DNA from: an uncultured Bacteroidales bacterium
GTDB taxonomy: Bacteria; Bacteroidota; Bacteroidia; Bacteroidales; UBA932
Length of the DNA: 8,658 nucleotides
Reading direction: 5' to 3'
Assembly: GCA_934678915.1 (NCBI GenBank)
Contig: CAKUSF010000088.1
Coordinates: 1 to 8,658, forward strand
The notes beneath the pieces were generated by a model. The model did not search any database. It worked only from the letters and a program-made list of their open reading frames with translations, and was not told the origin of the DNA. The stretch's first letter is position 1. Each line of letters starts with the position of its first letter. The position numbers and the translations under genes were made by a program. Shown here piece after piece: positions 1-6,351 of the stretch.

Positions 1-960
1 GCCGCGCTCCTGCTGACCCTCTTGGGGGGATGCAGCAAGCAGCAGGCCGTGCAGGAGCCGTCTGCGGGCAATTTCCCAGCGGATCACGTTATCCGTGTCG
101 CTCCGGAAGTGGCCACCACCAAGGGCAGCTATACCACAGATAACCTCACGAAATTCGATCTCCTCGTGGAAGACAGCAACAGCCCGGCAAGCAAATACAC
201 CTACTCCAACACCGTTTTCAAAAAGGGTGAGGGCGGCTGGACATCGGACAAGATGCTTCTCTGGAGCAAATCCGATGCGGAGGTGCTTGTCTATGCCATC
301 GCCCCGTCAGTCGGTCTTGAGAGTTTGGTATCGGTTGACAATATCAACGATGAGAATAAATGCCCCAACTTTGAGGTGCAGGCTGTGCAGACCAAGGATG
401 ACTGCAGTTCAGATTATCTTGGTTGGGCTTCTGGCAAGAAAAAGGTCAGCGAGCTGCTTGGTACGGACGGCAAGCTTAAGTTTGCGTTCACACATCTGTT
501 GACCCGCTTCACGGTCACGTTCAATCTCGGCACGGAGTTCAATGTCTCCGGGGTTCCGGCTCAGGATATCATCAGTGATGTGGTTGTTTCCGGCACGGCG
601 CGTGATTTCAAGCTCAAGGGTGCCACCGGCTACACTTCATTCTCTGTCACGTCTGGCACTACGGCTTCCGATATCAAGCCTTACAACGCGGGCTGGACTG
701 CGGCTGAGAATGCTCAGGGCAACTGCACTTCTGTCTATGACTGCATCCTCGTGCCGCAGACTGTGACCAAGGGTGGGTTCAAGATCAGCTTCAAGGCTGA
801 CGGGAAGAACTACGAGTGGGTATCGGCGGAGGATTATACGTTGAATGGCAACACTGCCTACACCCTCACCCTCAAGGTGGGTAAGGATGTGGTGATCGCT
901 GACGGGTTCACAGCCACTGCATGGACTGAGACGCCGGGAGGTTCGTTGTATACTGAATAA
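1..960 (+). CDS. Fimbrillin-family lipoprotein, 5' end cut by window edge
   Basis: Probable type V pilus subunit or accessory subunit, exported as a lipoprotein. The frame is open from base 1. Its first codons read AALLLTLLGGC, the end of a lipoprotein signal peptide with the lipidated Cys at bases 31-33, so the true start lies left of the window. The TTG at 22 would lose the signal peptide. Typical Mfa-like signs are the first strand and Thr-Lys step (codons 30-41), FDLLVED (codons 52-58), the core FTHLLTRFTVTFNLGTEF (bases 484-540), ISDVVVSGT (bases 571-597), and a last strand with a Trp near the end (TATAWTETPGG). There is no extra C-terminal domain: the protein stops after the pilin fold at 319 visible codons. 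It is the closest relative of the gene at 3292, sharing SGVPA[QE]DIISDVVVSGT and GNCTSVY[DE]CIL[VA]PQTV. The next gene starts 13 bases later, so the two probably share a transcript. Family is secure; the exact role is inferred. Confidence 0.88.
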   Translation, partial: AALLLTLLGGCSKQQAVQEPSAGNFPADHVIRVAPEVATTKGSYTTDNLTKFDLLVEDSNSPASKYTYSNTVFKKGEGGWTSDKMLLWSKSDAEVLVYAIAPSVGLESLVSVDNINDENKCPNFEVQAVQTKDDCSSDYLGWASGKKKVSELLGTDGKLKFAFTHLLTRFTVTFNLGTEFNVSGVPAQDIISDVVVSGTARDFKLKGATGYTSFSVTSGTTASDIKPYNAGWTAAENAQGNCTSVYDCILVPQTVTKGGFKISFKADGKNYEWVSAEDYTLNGNTAYTLTLKVGKDVVIADGFTATAWTETPGGSLYTE

Positions 961-966
961 AGGAGG
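961..966 (+). promoter_or_regulatory. Shine-Dalgarno site of the gene at 974
   Basis: AGGAGG lies 7 bases before the ATG at 974 and directly after the stop codon of the preceding gene. A full Shine-Dalgarno site is uncommon in Bacteroidales, where most starts lack one, and none of the other genes here has it. It fixes the start at 974 and suggests this gene is translated independently of the one before it. Confidence 0.75.
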
Positions 967-973
967 AAAAGAC

Positions 974-2884
974 ATGAAAATCAACATAATATCCATACTC
1001 GCGCCCCTCACGGCAGCCGCCATTCTCGCGTCCGCTGCCCTTCTCGCCGGTTGCACCAAGACCGCCCCGGAGCGCACCTGGGCTTCCGACCCGGATGCGG
1101 TACATATAGAGGCTTCGGTGTTGCAGACTAAGACCAGTCCGGACGGCAGCGGTGGTTTTGACCCGTCCCAGTTTCTCTCAAATGATGAAATTGCCGTATA
1201 TGATGGCAGTAAGACCGTGACTTACAGGTTTGATGGAGACAATTGGCTTCCTACGCCTGAAACCGATTACCTTGTCTGGAAAGCCCCTGTCACCTACAAG
1301 GCCTGGTATCCGGCTTCTTCAAAGGACGGTTTCGATCTCCCGACCGATCAGAGCAGGTCAAACGGTTCAGCGGCAGCGGCGGATAATTTCAAGAAGGCTG
1401 ATTTCATGACCGGCGAATATGACTGCGATTCTAAAGACAAGATTCCTACCGACCATAAGCTCAAGCTCGTGATGCAGCGCAAGATGGCCCTTGTCACTGT
1501 CAATGTGGACAAGAACAGGCTAAAGAATCAGTTTGACGGAAGAATCATCAATAAGATTCTGGTGGAGAGCATCCAGTCCGGACTTAGTCACGTCAGCTCT
1601 GATGGTACCGGGAGCGGAAGTCCTGTGAATGTGAAGCCTGGGCCGTCTGACAATAATACGGATGGTAATTACCACGCTATCGTTGTTCCTTGCGACGGGG
1701 ATGCTTCTGCAAAATTCCTGAAAGTGTCGGTCTCACATTATACCAAGCCTGACCATAGTGATTATCAGACAGATGAATTCTTCGTCACCGGCCGCCCTGC
1801 ATTCGAGGCTGGCAAGCACTACACCTACAATCTTACTATCGGCAAGGACAAGGTTGAGGCCGGCGACATCACCGTCTCCGACTGGGGTGTCAAGGTTGAT
1901 CTCAATGGTGAGGGCGGCGAGCAGGATGCTGACAAACTCTCCGACCCTATCAGCATGACTACTCTCCGCGAGCAGCTTGCTGCCTGGAACGATGCCAATC
2001 CTGGTTCCCAGAAGTCCCTCGCTGACATGATAACGCCGGAGCTGCTCAATGAGAACTGCAAGAACGGCAAGCTGATCATCTCCGGTGAGTTTGATAATAC
2101 TACTCCGGCATCTAAAGGGATGTCCGAGGAAACCATTGCAGCATTTGAAAAGATTGCGATGTATGCCCGGAATAAAGCGAACAATGTCAAGGAGGTAGAC
2201 CTCAGTGGACTTAAGGGAGTGACCGCCATCACCGGAGATATACAAGTGGGAAATATTGATTATGACCTGTCATTTTATGGTGGCAGTTTCGAGAAGTTTA
2301 TAGGTTCCCCGGACATCACAGATATTGAGACTTGTTTTGGAAATAATGATAATCTTGTTTCTGTCTCCGGTCTGGAAAATGTGACCAATGCCAGAAGCGC
2401 GTTCTATGGTTGCCGTAGCCTTTCCGTAGTTCCGGATATGCCTAAGGCGATAAATTTTAGACATACATTCAGCAATACAGCCATTAAGGAGCTTCGGCAT
2501 GATAATGCTGAAGTATTGGCCATTTGCGACTGCGCCTCACTTGAAGTCATTGATTGCCCTAAGGTGAATTACTTGATAGGCGGAGCATTTTCTGGTTCTA
2601 TAAGGCCACTGAATAATCTTAAGGAACTGCACTTGACATCAGAATCTTTTGACTTGGTAAATGCTCGGGTTTTTAATGGTGGGCTGGTTATAAATCAGGT
2701 CACACTTTATCTGAATGCTAATCAGGAGAGCAATATAGAACATATTGAGTCTAATGACTACTATGTATGGCGACCGAAGAAAGCAGATGGCAAGACATCA
2801 GCCGTTCAGAAAGACGGTACTACTGACTATGTTCTACTCAATAGTTTCAAAGCCATTTACTGCGGCGACAAGCAGATCAAGTAA
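974..2884 (+). CDS. Fimbrillin lipoprotein with BspA-like leucine-rich tail
   Basis: 636 residues. Residues 1-27 are a lipoprotein signal peptide ending LLAGC (lipidated Cys27). The Mfa-like fimbrillin head runs to about residue 310. It includes SDPDAVHIEASV and Thr52-Lys53, a VTYRFDGDNWLP block, the core strand ALVTVNVD, and the closing KHYTYNLTIGKDKV strand with a Trp. A polar linker leads into a roughly 95-residue module (about 327-420, LREQLAAWNDANP to LSGLKGVTAI). A leucine-rich BspA/LRR_5-like region follows (about 440-600, with units such as LVSVSGLENV, AFYGCRSLSVVPDMP and LEVIDCPKV) and ends in FKAIYCGDKQI. The head matches the gene at 4349, whereas module and tail match the gene at 6352, so this is a chimera of types present in the second operon. 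Likely a surface adhesin or tip pilin. BspA-type repeats in relatives bind host proteins or other bacteria; the ligand here is unknown. Confidence 0.87.
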   Translation: MKINIISILAPLTAAAILASAALLAGCTKTAPERTWASDPDAVHIEASVLQTKTSPDGSGGFDPSQFLSNDEIAVYDGSKTVTYRFDGDNWLPTPETDYLVWKAPVTYKAWYPASSKDGFDLPTDQSRSNGSAAAADNFKKADFMTGEYDCDSKDKIPTDHKLKLVMQRKMALVTVNVDKNRLKNQFDGRIINKILVESIQSGLSHVSSDGTGSGSPVNVKPGPSDNNTDGNYHAIVVPCDGDASAKFLKVSVSHYTKPDHSDYQTDEFFVTGRPAFEAGKHYTYNLTIGKDKVEAGDITVSDWGVKVDLNGEGGEQDADKLSDPISMTTLREQLAAWNDANPGSQKSLADMITPELLNENCKNGKLIISGEFDNTTPASKGMSEETIAAFEKIAMYARNKANNVKEVDLSGLKGVTAITGDIQVGNIDYDLSFYGGSFEKFIGSPDITDIETCFGNNDNLVSVSGLENVTNARSAFYGCRSLSVVPDMPKAINFRHTFSNTAIKELRHDNAEVLAICDCASLEVIDCPKVNYLIGGAFSGSIRPLNNLKELHLTSESFDLVNARVFNGGLVINQVTLYLNANQESNIEHIESNDYYVWRPKKADGKTSAVQKDGTTDYVLLNSFKAIYCGDKQIK

Positions 2885-2916
2885 TCCATGACCCTCACCA
2901 TTCCCATACCGCTCGC

Positions 2917-2947
2917 TAAAGAAGCCGCTCCAAAGGTGCGGAGCGGC
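2917..2947 (-). terminator. Leftward hairpin terminator, cassette hairpin 1 copy A
   Basis: GCCGCTCC (2924-2931), an 8-base loop, and GGAGCGGC (2940-2947) form a perfect GC-rich stem, extended by one A-T pair. Read on the minus strand the stem is followed by TTCTTTAGC, a short U-rich tail; on the + strand nothing U-rich follows. In copy B the same position ends the small leftward gene. Here no gene precedes it on the minus strand, so it would stop only read-through RNA. Confidence 0.55.
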
Positions 2948-3020
2948 TCCTATGCGGATGGGATGGCTGTGCTTGAGAGCTGGGAGCGGCTTGTCAAGAG
3001 TACGTCATCCGCATTATCTC

Positions 3021-3061
3021 AAAATAAAAGGAGCATCTGCCTTTGTTTTGGCAGACGCTCC
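3021..3061 (-). terminator. Leftward intrinsic terminator, cassette hairpin 2 copy A
   Basis: GGAGCATCTGCC (3030-3041), loop of 8, GGCAGACGCTCC (3050-3061). On the minus strand this is a 12-pair stem with one G-U pair, followed by TTTTATTTT (3029-3021), a classic intrinsic terminator. On the + strand the same pair is an A-C mismatch and no T tract follows. The direction is therefore leftward, against the flanking pilus genes. Confidence 0.8.
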
Positions 3062-3110
3062 GTTACTTCAGCCTTGGAGAGCGCCCAAAACTTTATGAAA
3101 ATAAAAATCC
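3021..3110 (-). ncRNA. Candidate leftward small RNA, about 90 nt
   Basis: A minus-strand promoter fitting the Bacteroides consensus (-7 box at 3115-3122) lies just before the strong leftward terminator at 3021-3061. Transcription between them gives an RNA of about 90 nt. I find no ATG and no convincing reading frame in it, so a regulatory RNA is likelier than an mRNA. It does not overlap a coding region, but if it reads through it becomes antisense to the 3' end of the gene at 974-2884. Target unknown. The start position is estimated from the -7 box and may be off by a few bases. Confidence 0.4.
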
Positions 3111-3114
3111 GTCA

Positions 3115-3144
3115 CAAAGATAAGCATTTCTTCCGGAATTGCAA
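3115..3144 (-). promoter_or_regulatory. Leftward Bacteroides-type promoter
   Basis: On the minus strand TTG (3144-3142) and TATCTTTG (3122-3115) are separated by 19 bases. This matches the Bacteroides -33 TTTG and -7 TAnnTTTG consensus (exact at -7, TTG core only at -33). It points at the terminator at 3021-3061 and would drive the candidate small RNA. Its -33 element abuts that of the rightward promoter within the near-palindrome GCAAGCTCTTGC (3141-3152). Confidence 0.5.
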
Positions 3145-3147
3145 GCT

Positions 3148-3179
3148 CTTGCGGTTCCGTACGGCAAACCCTACCTTTG
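3148..3179 (+). promoter_or_regulatory. Rightward promoter of the three-gene pilus operon
   Basis: CTTG (3148-3151) and TACCTTTG (3172-3179) are 20 bases apart, an exact -7 match and a good -33 match to the Bacteroides consensus. Expected start near 3184, giving a leader of about 108 bases before the ATG at 3292. It is back to back with the leftward promoter, and its -7 box lies inside the inverted repeat 3159-3185, so a protein or DNA structure there could block it. It is the only good rightward promoter I find in this intergenic region. Confidence 0.55.
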
Positions 3180-3185
3180 CCGTAC
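3159..3185. repeat. Perfect inverted repeat over the -7 box, possible operator
   Basis: GTACGGCAAA (3159-3168), 7 bases, TTTGCCGTAC (3176-3185). The perfect 10-base arms overlap the rightward -7 box, whose TTTG starts the right arm. This position suits an operator for a dimeric repressor. It is not followed by a T tract on either strand, so it is a poor terminator. The regulator is not in the window. Confidence 0.45.
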
Positions 3186-3189
3186 CAAA

Positions 3190-3249
3190 CCCGCTCGCGA
3201 GGCCATTTGGTTCGGCAAATGGCTCTTTCCCGTACGAAATTTCAGCGGG
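3190..3249 (+). promoter_or_regulatory. Structured 5' leader of the three-gene operon
   Basis: Just after the predicted start the leader holds the palindrome CTCGCGAG (3194-3201). Then comes a perfect 8-pair hairpin GCCATTTG/CAAATGGC (3202-3209 and 3216-3223), followed by TCTTTCCC. An outer pairing CCCGCT (3190-3195) with AGCGGG (3244-3249) encloses it. The hairpin with its weak U-rich tail could attenuate transcription or stabilise the mRNA. It matches no riboswitch class I can recognise. Confidence 0.35.
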
Positions 3250-3291
3250 ATGGCAGGCTGCTGATGTTGACATAAGATAATATAGTTGAAT

Positions 3292-4347
3292 ATGAACAGA
3301 ACAACCAAAATATTATTGATGGCCGGGGCGGCGTGGGTGGCTGCGCTGCTCGCGGCGGGCTGCGACAAACAGCCGGCTGCCGGTGAGGGTGGCGGTCAGG
3401 AAGACCTCGCTATCCGCGTCACCACACAGGTCGGCGGGACAACGCGCAGCAGCCACGGGACCGGGACTCCGGAGTCTCTGAAAGAGTTTGATTTGCTGGT
3501 AGAAACATTCGTGGGGGGGGCGAATCCTTGGGGGGCTGATCATGGATATAACTACAATAATTCCAAGTTTACGTATGACTCCGGCTCAGGTGAATGGACC
3601 CCTTCAGAGGCTGCATCCAAGATGCTGTGGTACAACAGCACCACCAAGGTCCGTGTTGCAGCCATGGCCCCTTGCCGTGAGGAGGGTACCTATAGTATCG
3701 GCTGGGATCCGAGAGTCAGCAGGCTTTTGTGCAGTGATACCGAGAGTAGCGGATATTTCACATTCGAAGTACAGCCGGAGCAAAAAAGAGACGATTATGG
3801 CTCGGATCTGCTCTTCTATTACAAGAACAATGTCACTCCGGCGGACCTGCTCCAGGACGGCAAACTCCCTGTAGTTTTTCAGCACATGCTCAGCAATCTT
3901 GTGATCACATTCAAACTCGGCACGGAGTTCAACCAATCCGGTGTGCCGGCTGAGGACATCATCAGCGACGTGGTGGTTTCCGGCACGAAACGTACCGTGA
4001 GGTTCGTAAAGGACTCGGACGACGCGCTGTCCATAACGGCCATCGGTGATGCTTCCGATGTCAAGCCGTACAATGCTTCATGGACTTCGGCTGCGGACAA
4101 GACCGGCAACTGCACCTCCGTGTACGAGTGCATCCTCGCACCCCAGACTGTCGCGGCGGACCAGTTCAAACTGAACTTCAAGGTTGACGGAAGGGGCTAC
4201 AACTGGACTCTCCCTTCGGAATATGTGTTCACGGGCAATTATATCCATTACCTCTCCCTGCGTGTCGGCAAGGATGCCGTGGTGCTGGACGGGGTTTCGA
4301 CCACGAAGTGGGATACTGTAGATGGTGGAACAATAGAGACTGACTGA
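3292..4347 (+). CDS. Fimbrillin-family lipoprotein, first gene of second operon
   Basis: 351 residues from the ATG at 3292. A TTG two codons upstream is in frame but adds nothing, and the ATG gives a proper signal peptide ending LLAAGC (lipidated Cys24). Thr51-Arg52 is a likely trypsin-like maturation site. The fimbrillin fold follows: FDLLVE (66-71), FQHMLSNLVITFKLGTEF at bases 3877-3930, DIISDVVVSGT, NCTSVYECILAPQTV, then strands ending in TTKWDTVDGG near the C-terminus. There is no added domain, so it is a plain pilin-size subunit and the paralog of the gene at 1-960. Compared with that gene, residues 73-83 are a Gly-rich insertion encoded by a run of eight G (3513-3520), a possible phase-switch site. 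The stop is 1 base before the next ATG, so translation is probably coupled. Likely a major or accessory pilin; which one cannot be told. Confidence 0.88.
   Translation: MNRTTKILLMAGAAWVAALLAAGCDKQPAAGEGGGQEDLAIRVTTQVGGTTRSSHGTGTPESLKEFDLLVETFVGGANPWGADHGYNYNNSKFTYDSGSGEWTPSEAASKMLWYNSTTKVRVAAMAPCREEGTYSIGWDPRVSRLLCSDTESSGYFTFEVQPEQKRDDYGSDLLFYYKNNVTPADLLQDGKLPVVFQHMLSNLVITFKLGTEFNQSGVPAEDIISDVVVSGTKRTVRFVKDSDDALSITAIGDASDVKPYNASWTSAADKTGNCTSVYECILAPQTVAADQFKLNFKVDGRGYNWTLPSEYVFTGNYIHYLSLRVGKDAVVLDGVSTTKWDTVDGGTIETD
3513..3520 (+). repeat. G8 homopolymer inside the fimbrillin gene
   Basis: Eight G in a row spanning codons 74-77. One extra G brings a TGA within ten codons. One G fewer moves into a frame that stays open to a TAG at about 3872-3874 but makes an unrelated protein. 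Either change removes the pilin core. A second run of six G follows at 3530-3535. Confidence 0.8.
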
Positions 4348-4348
4348 T

Positions 4349-6349
4349 ATGAAGATGCAAAAAGTATATCTGGCAGCGTTGCTTACGATGTTTGCCGCCT
4401 GCACAAAGGCACCTCAGGCCGGTGACGGCTATGTGTCCGATCCTGAAGCGGTGCGCATCGACGCATCAGTGGGCCTTGTCACGCGGAGCAATCCGCTGGG
4501 CACAGCGGAAGAGCAGACCAAGTTCAATAAAGGGGACAAGATCTCGGTCACCCATGTCTCAGCCAACAAGTATGTCAACTATGTGTTCGACGGCACCTCG
4601 TGGATACCGGAGGGTGAGGATTACCTTACGTGGCAGACCGATGCCACGAACACCTTCCGTATCCAGTATCCGCATATCGGCCATGAAAGCGACTTCGGCG
4701 AATTTTTCAAGGACCAGTCAACCCTCGAGAAGATGACCAGATCGGATCTCATGCTGTCTGAGGACATCGAATGCACCAAGATTCCTGATGACAGGACTCT
4801 CTCGGCCACTCTTGAGCGTCAGCGTTCCCTTATCACCGTGGTGATTGCCGGTTTCGGTGATGAGTTCAGCTCCGAGGATGCCAAGGTCACGGACTTGAAA
4901 CTGCATCTGTGGGATGGCGGTCAGGGTGATAAAATCATCACTGTGACTCCATTTATCCGGGATGCGCAAGGTGTCGCACAGCCAGCGGGCACAGCAGGTC
5001 TGGTAGGATATTCTTACACAGCGATCGGGCGCAACGACTGCAAATATCGCGGTAATTCTTTCATCACGATGACGGTGGCCGGCAAGAGCCTTACTGTAGC
5101 GAATCCTGCGGACATGATGGTCGGCAAGCATTACACCTACAACCTCACGGTGGGTAAGGAGAGCGTCAAGATCGCAGGCGTCACGGTAACACCATGGGGC
5201 ACCGGTGATCCGATAGACGGGACCTATGAGACTGTGACTGACCGCTACAGCGTCTGGGACGGGACGAGTGTGGAGAGCATAAATGGTGAAGGCAGTGCGG
5301 AATATCCGTATGTTATAAGCACCGCTGCGCAGTTGGCCTGCCTTGCGGAGCTTGTGAATGGAGGAAATGATTTTAAAGATAAATACATTGAGCTCAATGC
5401 CAACATCGACCTCAACGGCCAGCCTTGGACACCGATAGGGAAGGACAAGTCTTTCAGGGGACATTTTAACGGTAATGGGAAGGTGATAATTAACATGAAT
5501 GTCAACGCTAGTGCCGGTGACGATTGTGCGGGCTTTTTTGGGGTGGCTAGTGGCGCGACGATCAGCAATCTTATCTTGAGAAACGGCAAAGTCTCAGGAG
5601 AAATTAAATATTGGGCCGCCTTGCTTGTCGCTTCTGGTGCAGATATCACGGTGGAATCTTGTAAAGTTGACGGTACTGTAAAATCTGATGTCAAATATGT
5701 CTATTCCGGTGGGCTGATAGGTTACATAGTTGGAAAAAATAAAATTTCCAATTGTGAGGTGAATGTGGATTGCTATGGGAATTATTCCGGAGGCATAATT
5801 GGAAGAGGAGAATTCATTAATGATGGCAATATCACTATCGAAGGTTGCACTGTGCGGGGTGTGGTTTCCAGTGGTGATGGCACTGTGGGCGGGATTGCCG
5901 GCCTCCTTGATGCCGGAGAGCCTGTGATTTCTGATTGTGTGTCTTATGCGGACATTAAATGCGGTAATATGTCCAGAGAAAGTAGTGTGGGCGGACTTGT
6001 TGCTGAAATGAGATATAGTTACGACAATACCATAGTCAAGAACTGTGCAGTTTATGGGAATATTTCCTGCAAGCCGTACGGCGGCAATGAGTGCCACGTT
6101 GGAGGAATGTTTGGAAAGGTCCGCGTTGCCACTATTTCCGGTCTCAAGTTCGAGGGCTATATGGACGTGGACAAGGACTGTAACAATGACACAGATATTG
6201 AATTTACAGGATATTTCATAGGAAAGATCCAGAATTCCATCACGGTCACAGACAAGTGTACATACAGGAAGGCCGGTACAAAGACTCTCAAAGCAGTTGC
6301 CTCTTATCCGGAGGGTGTGGATATTACCAAAATTGAAGAAGCTAATTGA
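4349..6349 (+). CDS. Fimbrillin lipoprotein with GLUG-repeat beta-helix tail
   Basis: 666 residues. Signal peptide ends MFAAC (lipidated Cys18). The fimbrillin head (about 20-300) carries SDPEAVRIDASV, Thr45-Arg46, YVNYVFDGTSWIP, RQRSLITVVIAG and KHYTYNLTVGKESV, closely following the head of the gene at 974. At about residue 312 the sequence GSAEYPYVISTAAQLACLA opens a GLUG-type region, with the usual IDLNGQPWTPIG, FRGHFNGNGKVI and GFFG blocks. Glycine-rich turns then recur at about 453 (GGLIGY), 480 (GGIIGR), 513 (GGIAGL), 548 (GGLVAE) and 585 (GGMFGK), each followed by strand-like stretches such as ISNCEVNVD. This predicts a right-handed beta-helix stalk or adhesin. It starts 1 base after the upstream stop and ends 2 bases before the next ATG. 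Tail DNA is A+T-richer than the head. Domain calls are firm; an adhesive role is inferred. Confidence 0.88.
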   Translation: MKMQKVYLAALLTMFAACTKAPQAGDGYVSDPEAVRIDASVGLVTRSNPLGTAEEQTKFNKGDKISVTHVSANKYVNYVFDGTSWIPEGEDYLTWQTDATNTFRIQYPHIGHESDFGEFFKDQSTLEKMTRSDLMLSEDIECTKIPDDRTLSATLERQRSLITVVIAGFGDEFSSEDAKVTDLKLHLWDGGQGDKIITVTPFIRDAQGVAQPAGTAGLVGYSYTAIGRNDCKYRGNSFITMTVAGKSLTVANPADMMVGKHYTYNLTVGKESVKIAGVTVTPWGTGDPIDGTYETVTDRYSVWDGTSVESINGEGSAEYPYVISTAAQLACLAELVNGGNDFKDKYIELNANIDLNGQPWTPIGKDKSFRGHFNGNGKVIINMNVNASAGDDCAGFFGVASGATISNLILRNGKVSGEIKYWAALLVASGADITVESCKVDGTVKSDVKYVYSGGLIGYIVGKNKISNCEVNVDCYGNYSGGIIGRGEFINDGNITIEGCTVRGVVSSGDGTVGGIAGLLDAGEPVISDCVSYADIKCGNMSRESSVGGLVAEMRYSYDNTIVKNCAVYGNISCKPYGGNECHVGGMFGKVRVATISGLKFEGYMDVDKDCNNDTDIEFTGYFIGKIQNSITVTDKCTYRKAGTKTLKAVASYPEGVDITKIEEAN

Positions 6350-6351
6350 TT

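Larger units (their letters stand above)
2917..3061. repeat. Intergenic cassette, copy A (short form)
   Basis: This stretch recurs at 8328-8656 after the other leucine-rich fimbrillin gene. Shared parts are hairpin 1 (2924-2947) with the following CTATGCGGA, an identical run of about 55 bases (2970-3024), and hairpin 2 (3030-3061), whose two 12-base arms are identical in both copies. Copy A lacks about 185 bases present in copy B between base 2969 and base 2970, exactly where copy B carries a small gene. It also has a perfect 9-base inverted pair, ATGCGGATG at 2952-2960 and CATCCGCAT at 3006-3014. The strand on which it works is probably minus, judged from the hairpins. Confidence 0.85.

Noticed and set aside
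2952..3014. MITE-like element with 9-base terminal inverted repeats
   Set aside because: No target-site duplication is visible and conservation extends beyond the repeats on both sides, so the arms are better explained as paired parts of an RNA.
3159..3185. Invertible promoter like those of Bacteroides capsule loci
   Set aside because: The arms enclose only 7 bases and no recombinase gene is in the window. Known invertible segments are far longer.
2888..3280. Rightward open frame of 130 codons after the first operon
   Set aside because: It spans both cassette hairpins, the promoter pair and the leader, has no recognisable domain or signal peptide, and is not kept in the second cassette copy.
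3542..3874. Rightward open frame of 110 codons inside the fimbrillin gene
   Set aside because: It is a shadow frame with Arg-, Pro- and Ser-rich content. It matters only as the frame entered after a one-base loss in the G8 tract.
4718..5464. Leftward open frame of 248 codons
   Set aside because: It lies wholly antisense to a well-supported fimbrillin gene and shows no family motifs. Long antisense frames are common opposite G+C-rich coding DNA.
5594..6097. Leftward open frame of 167 codons opposite the GLUG region
   Set aside because: It is a mirror of the repetitive beta-helix coding sequence with no plausible start context of its own.
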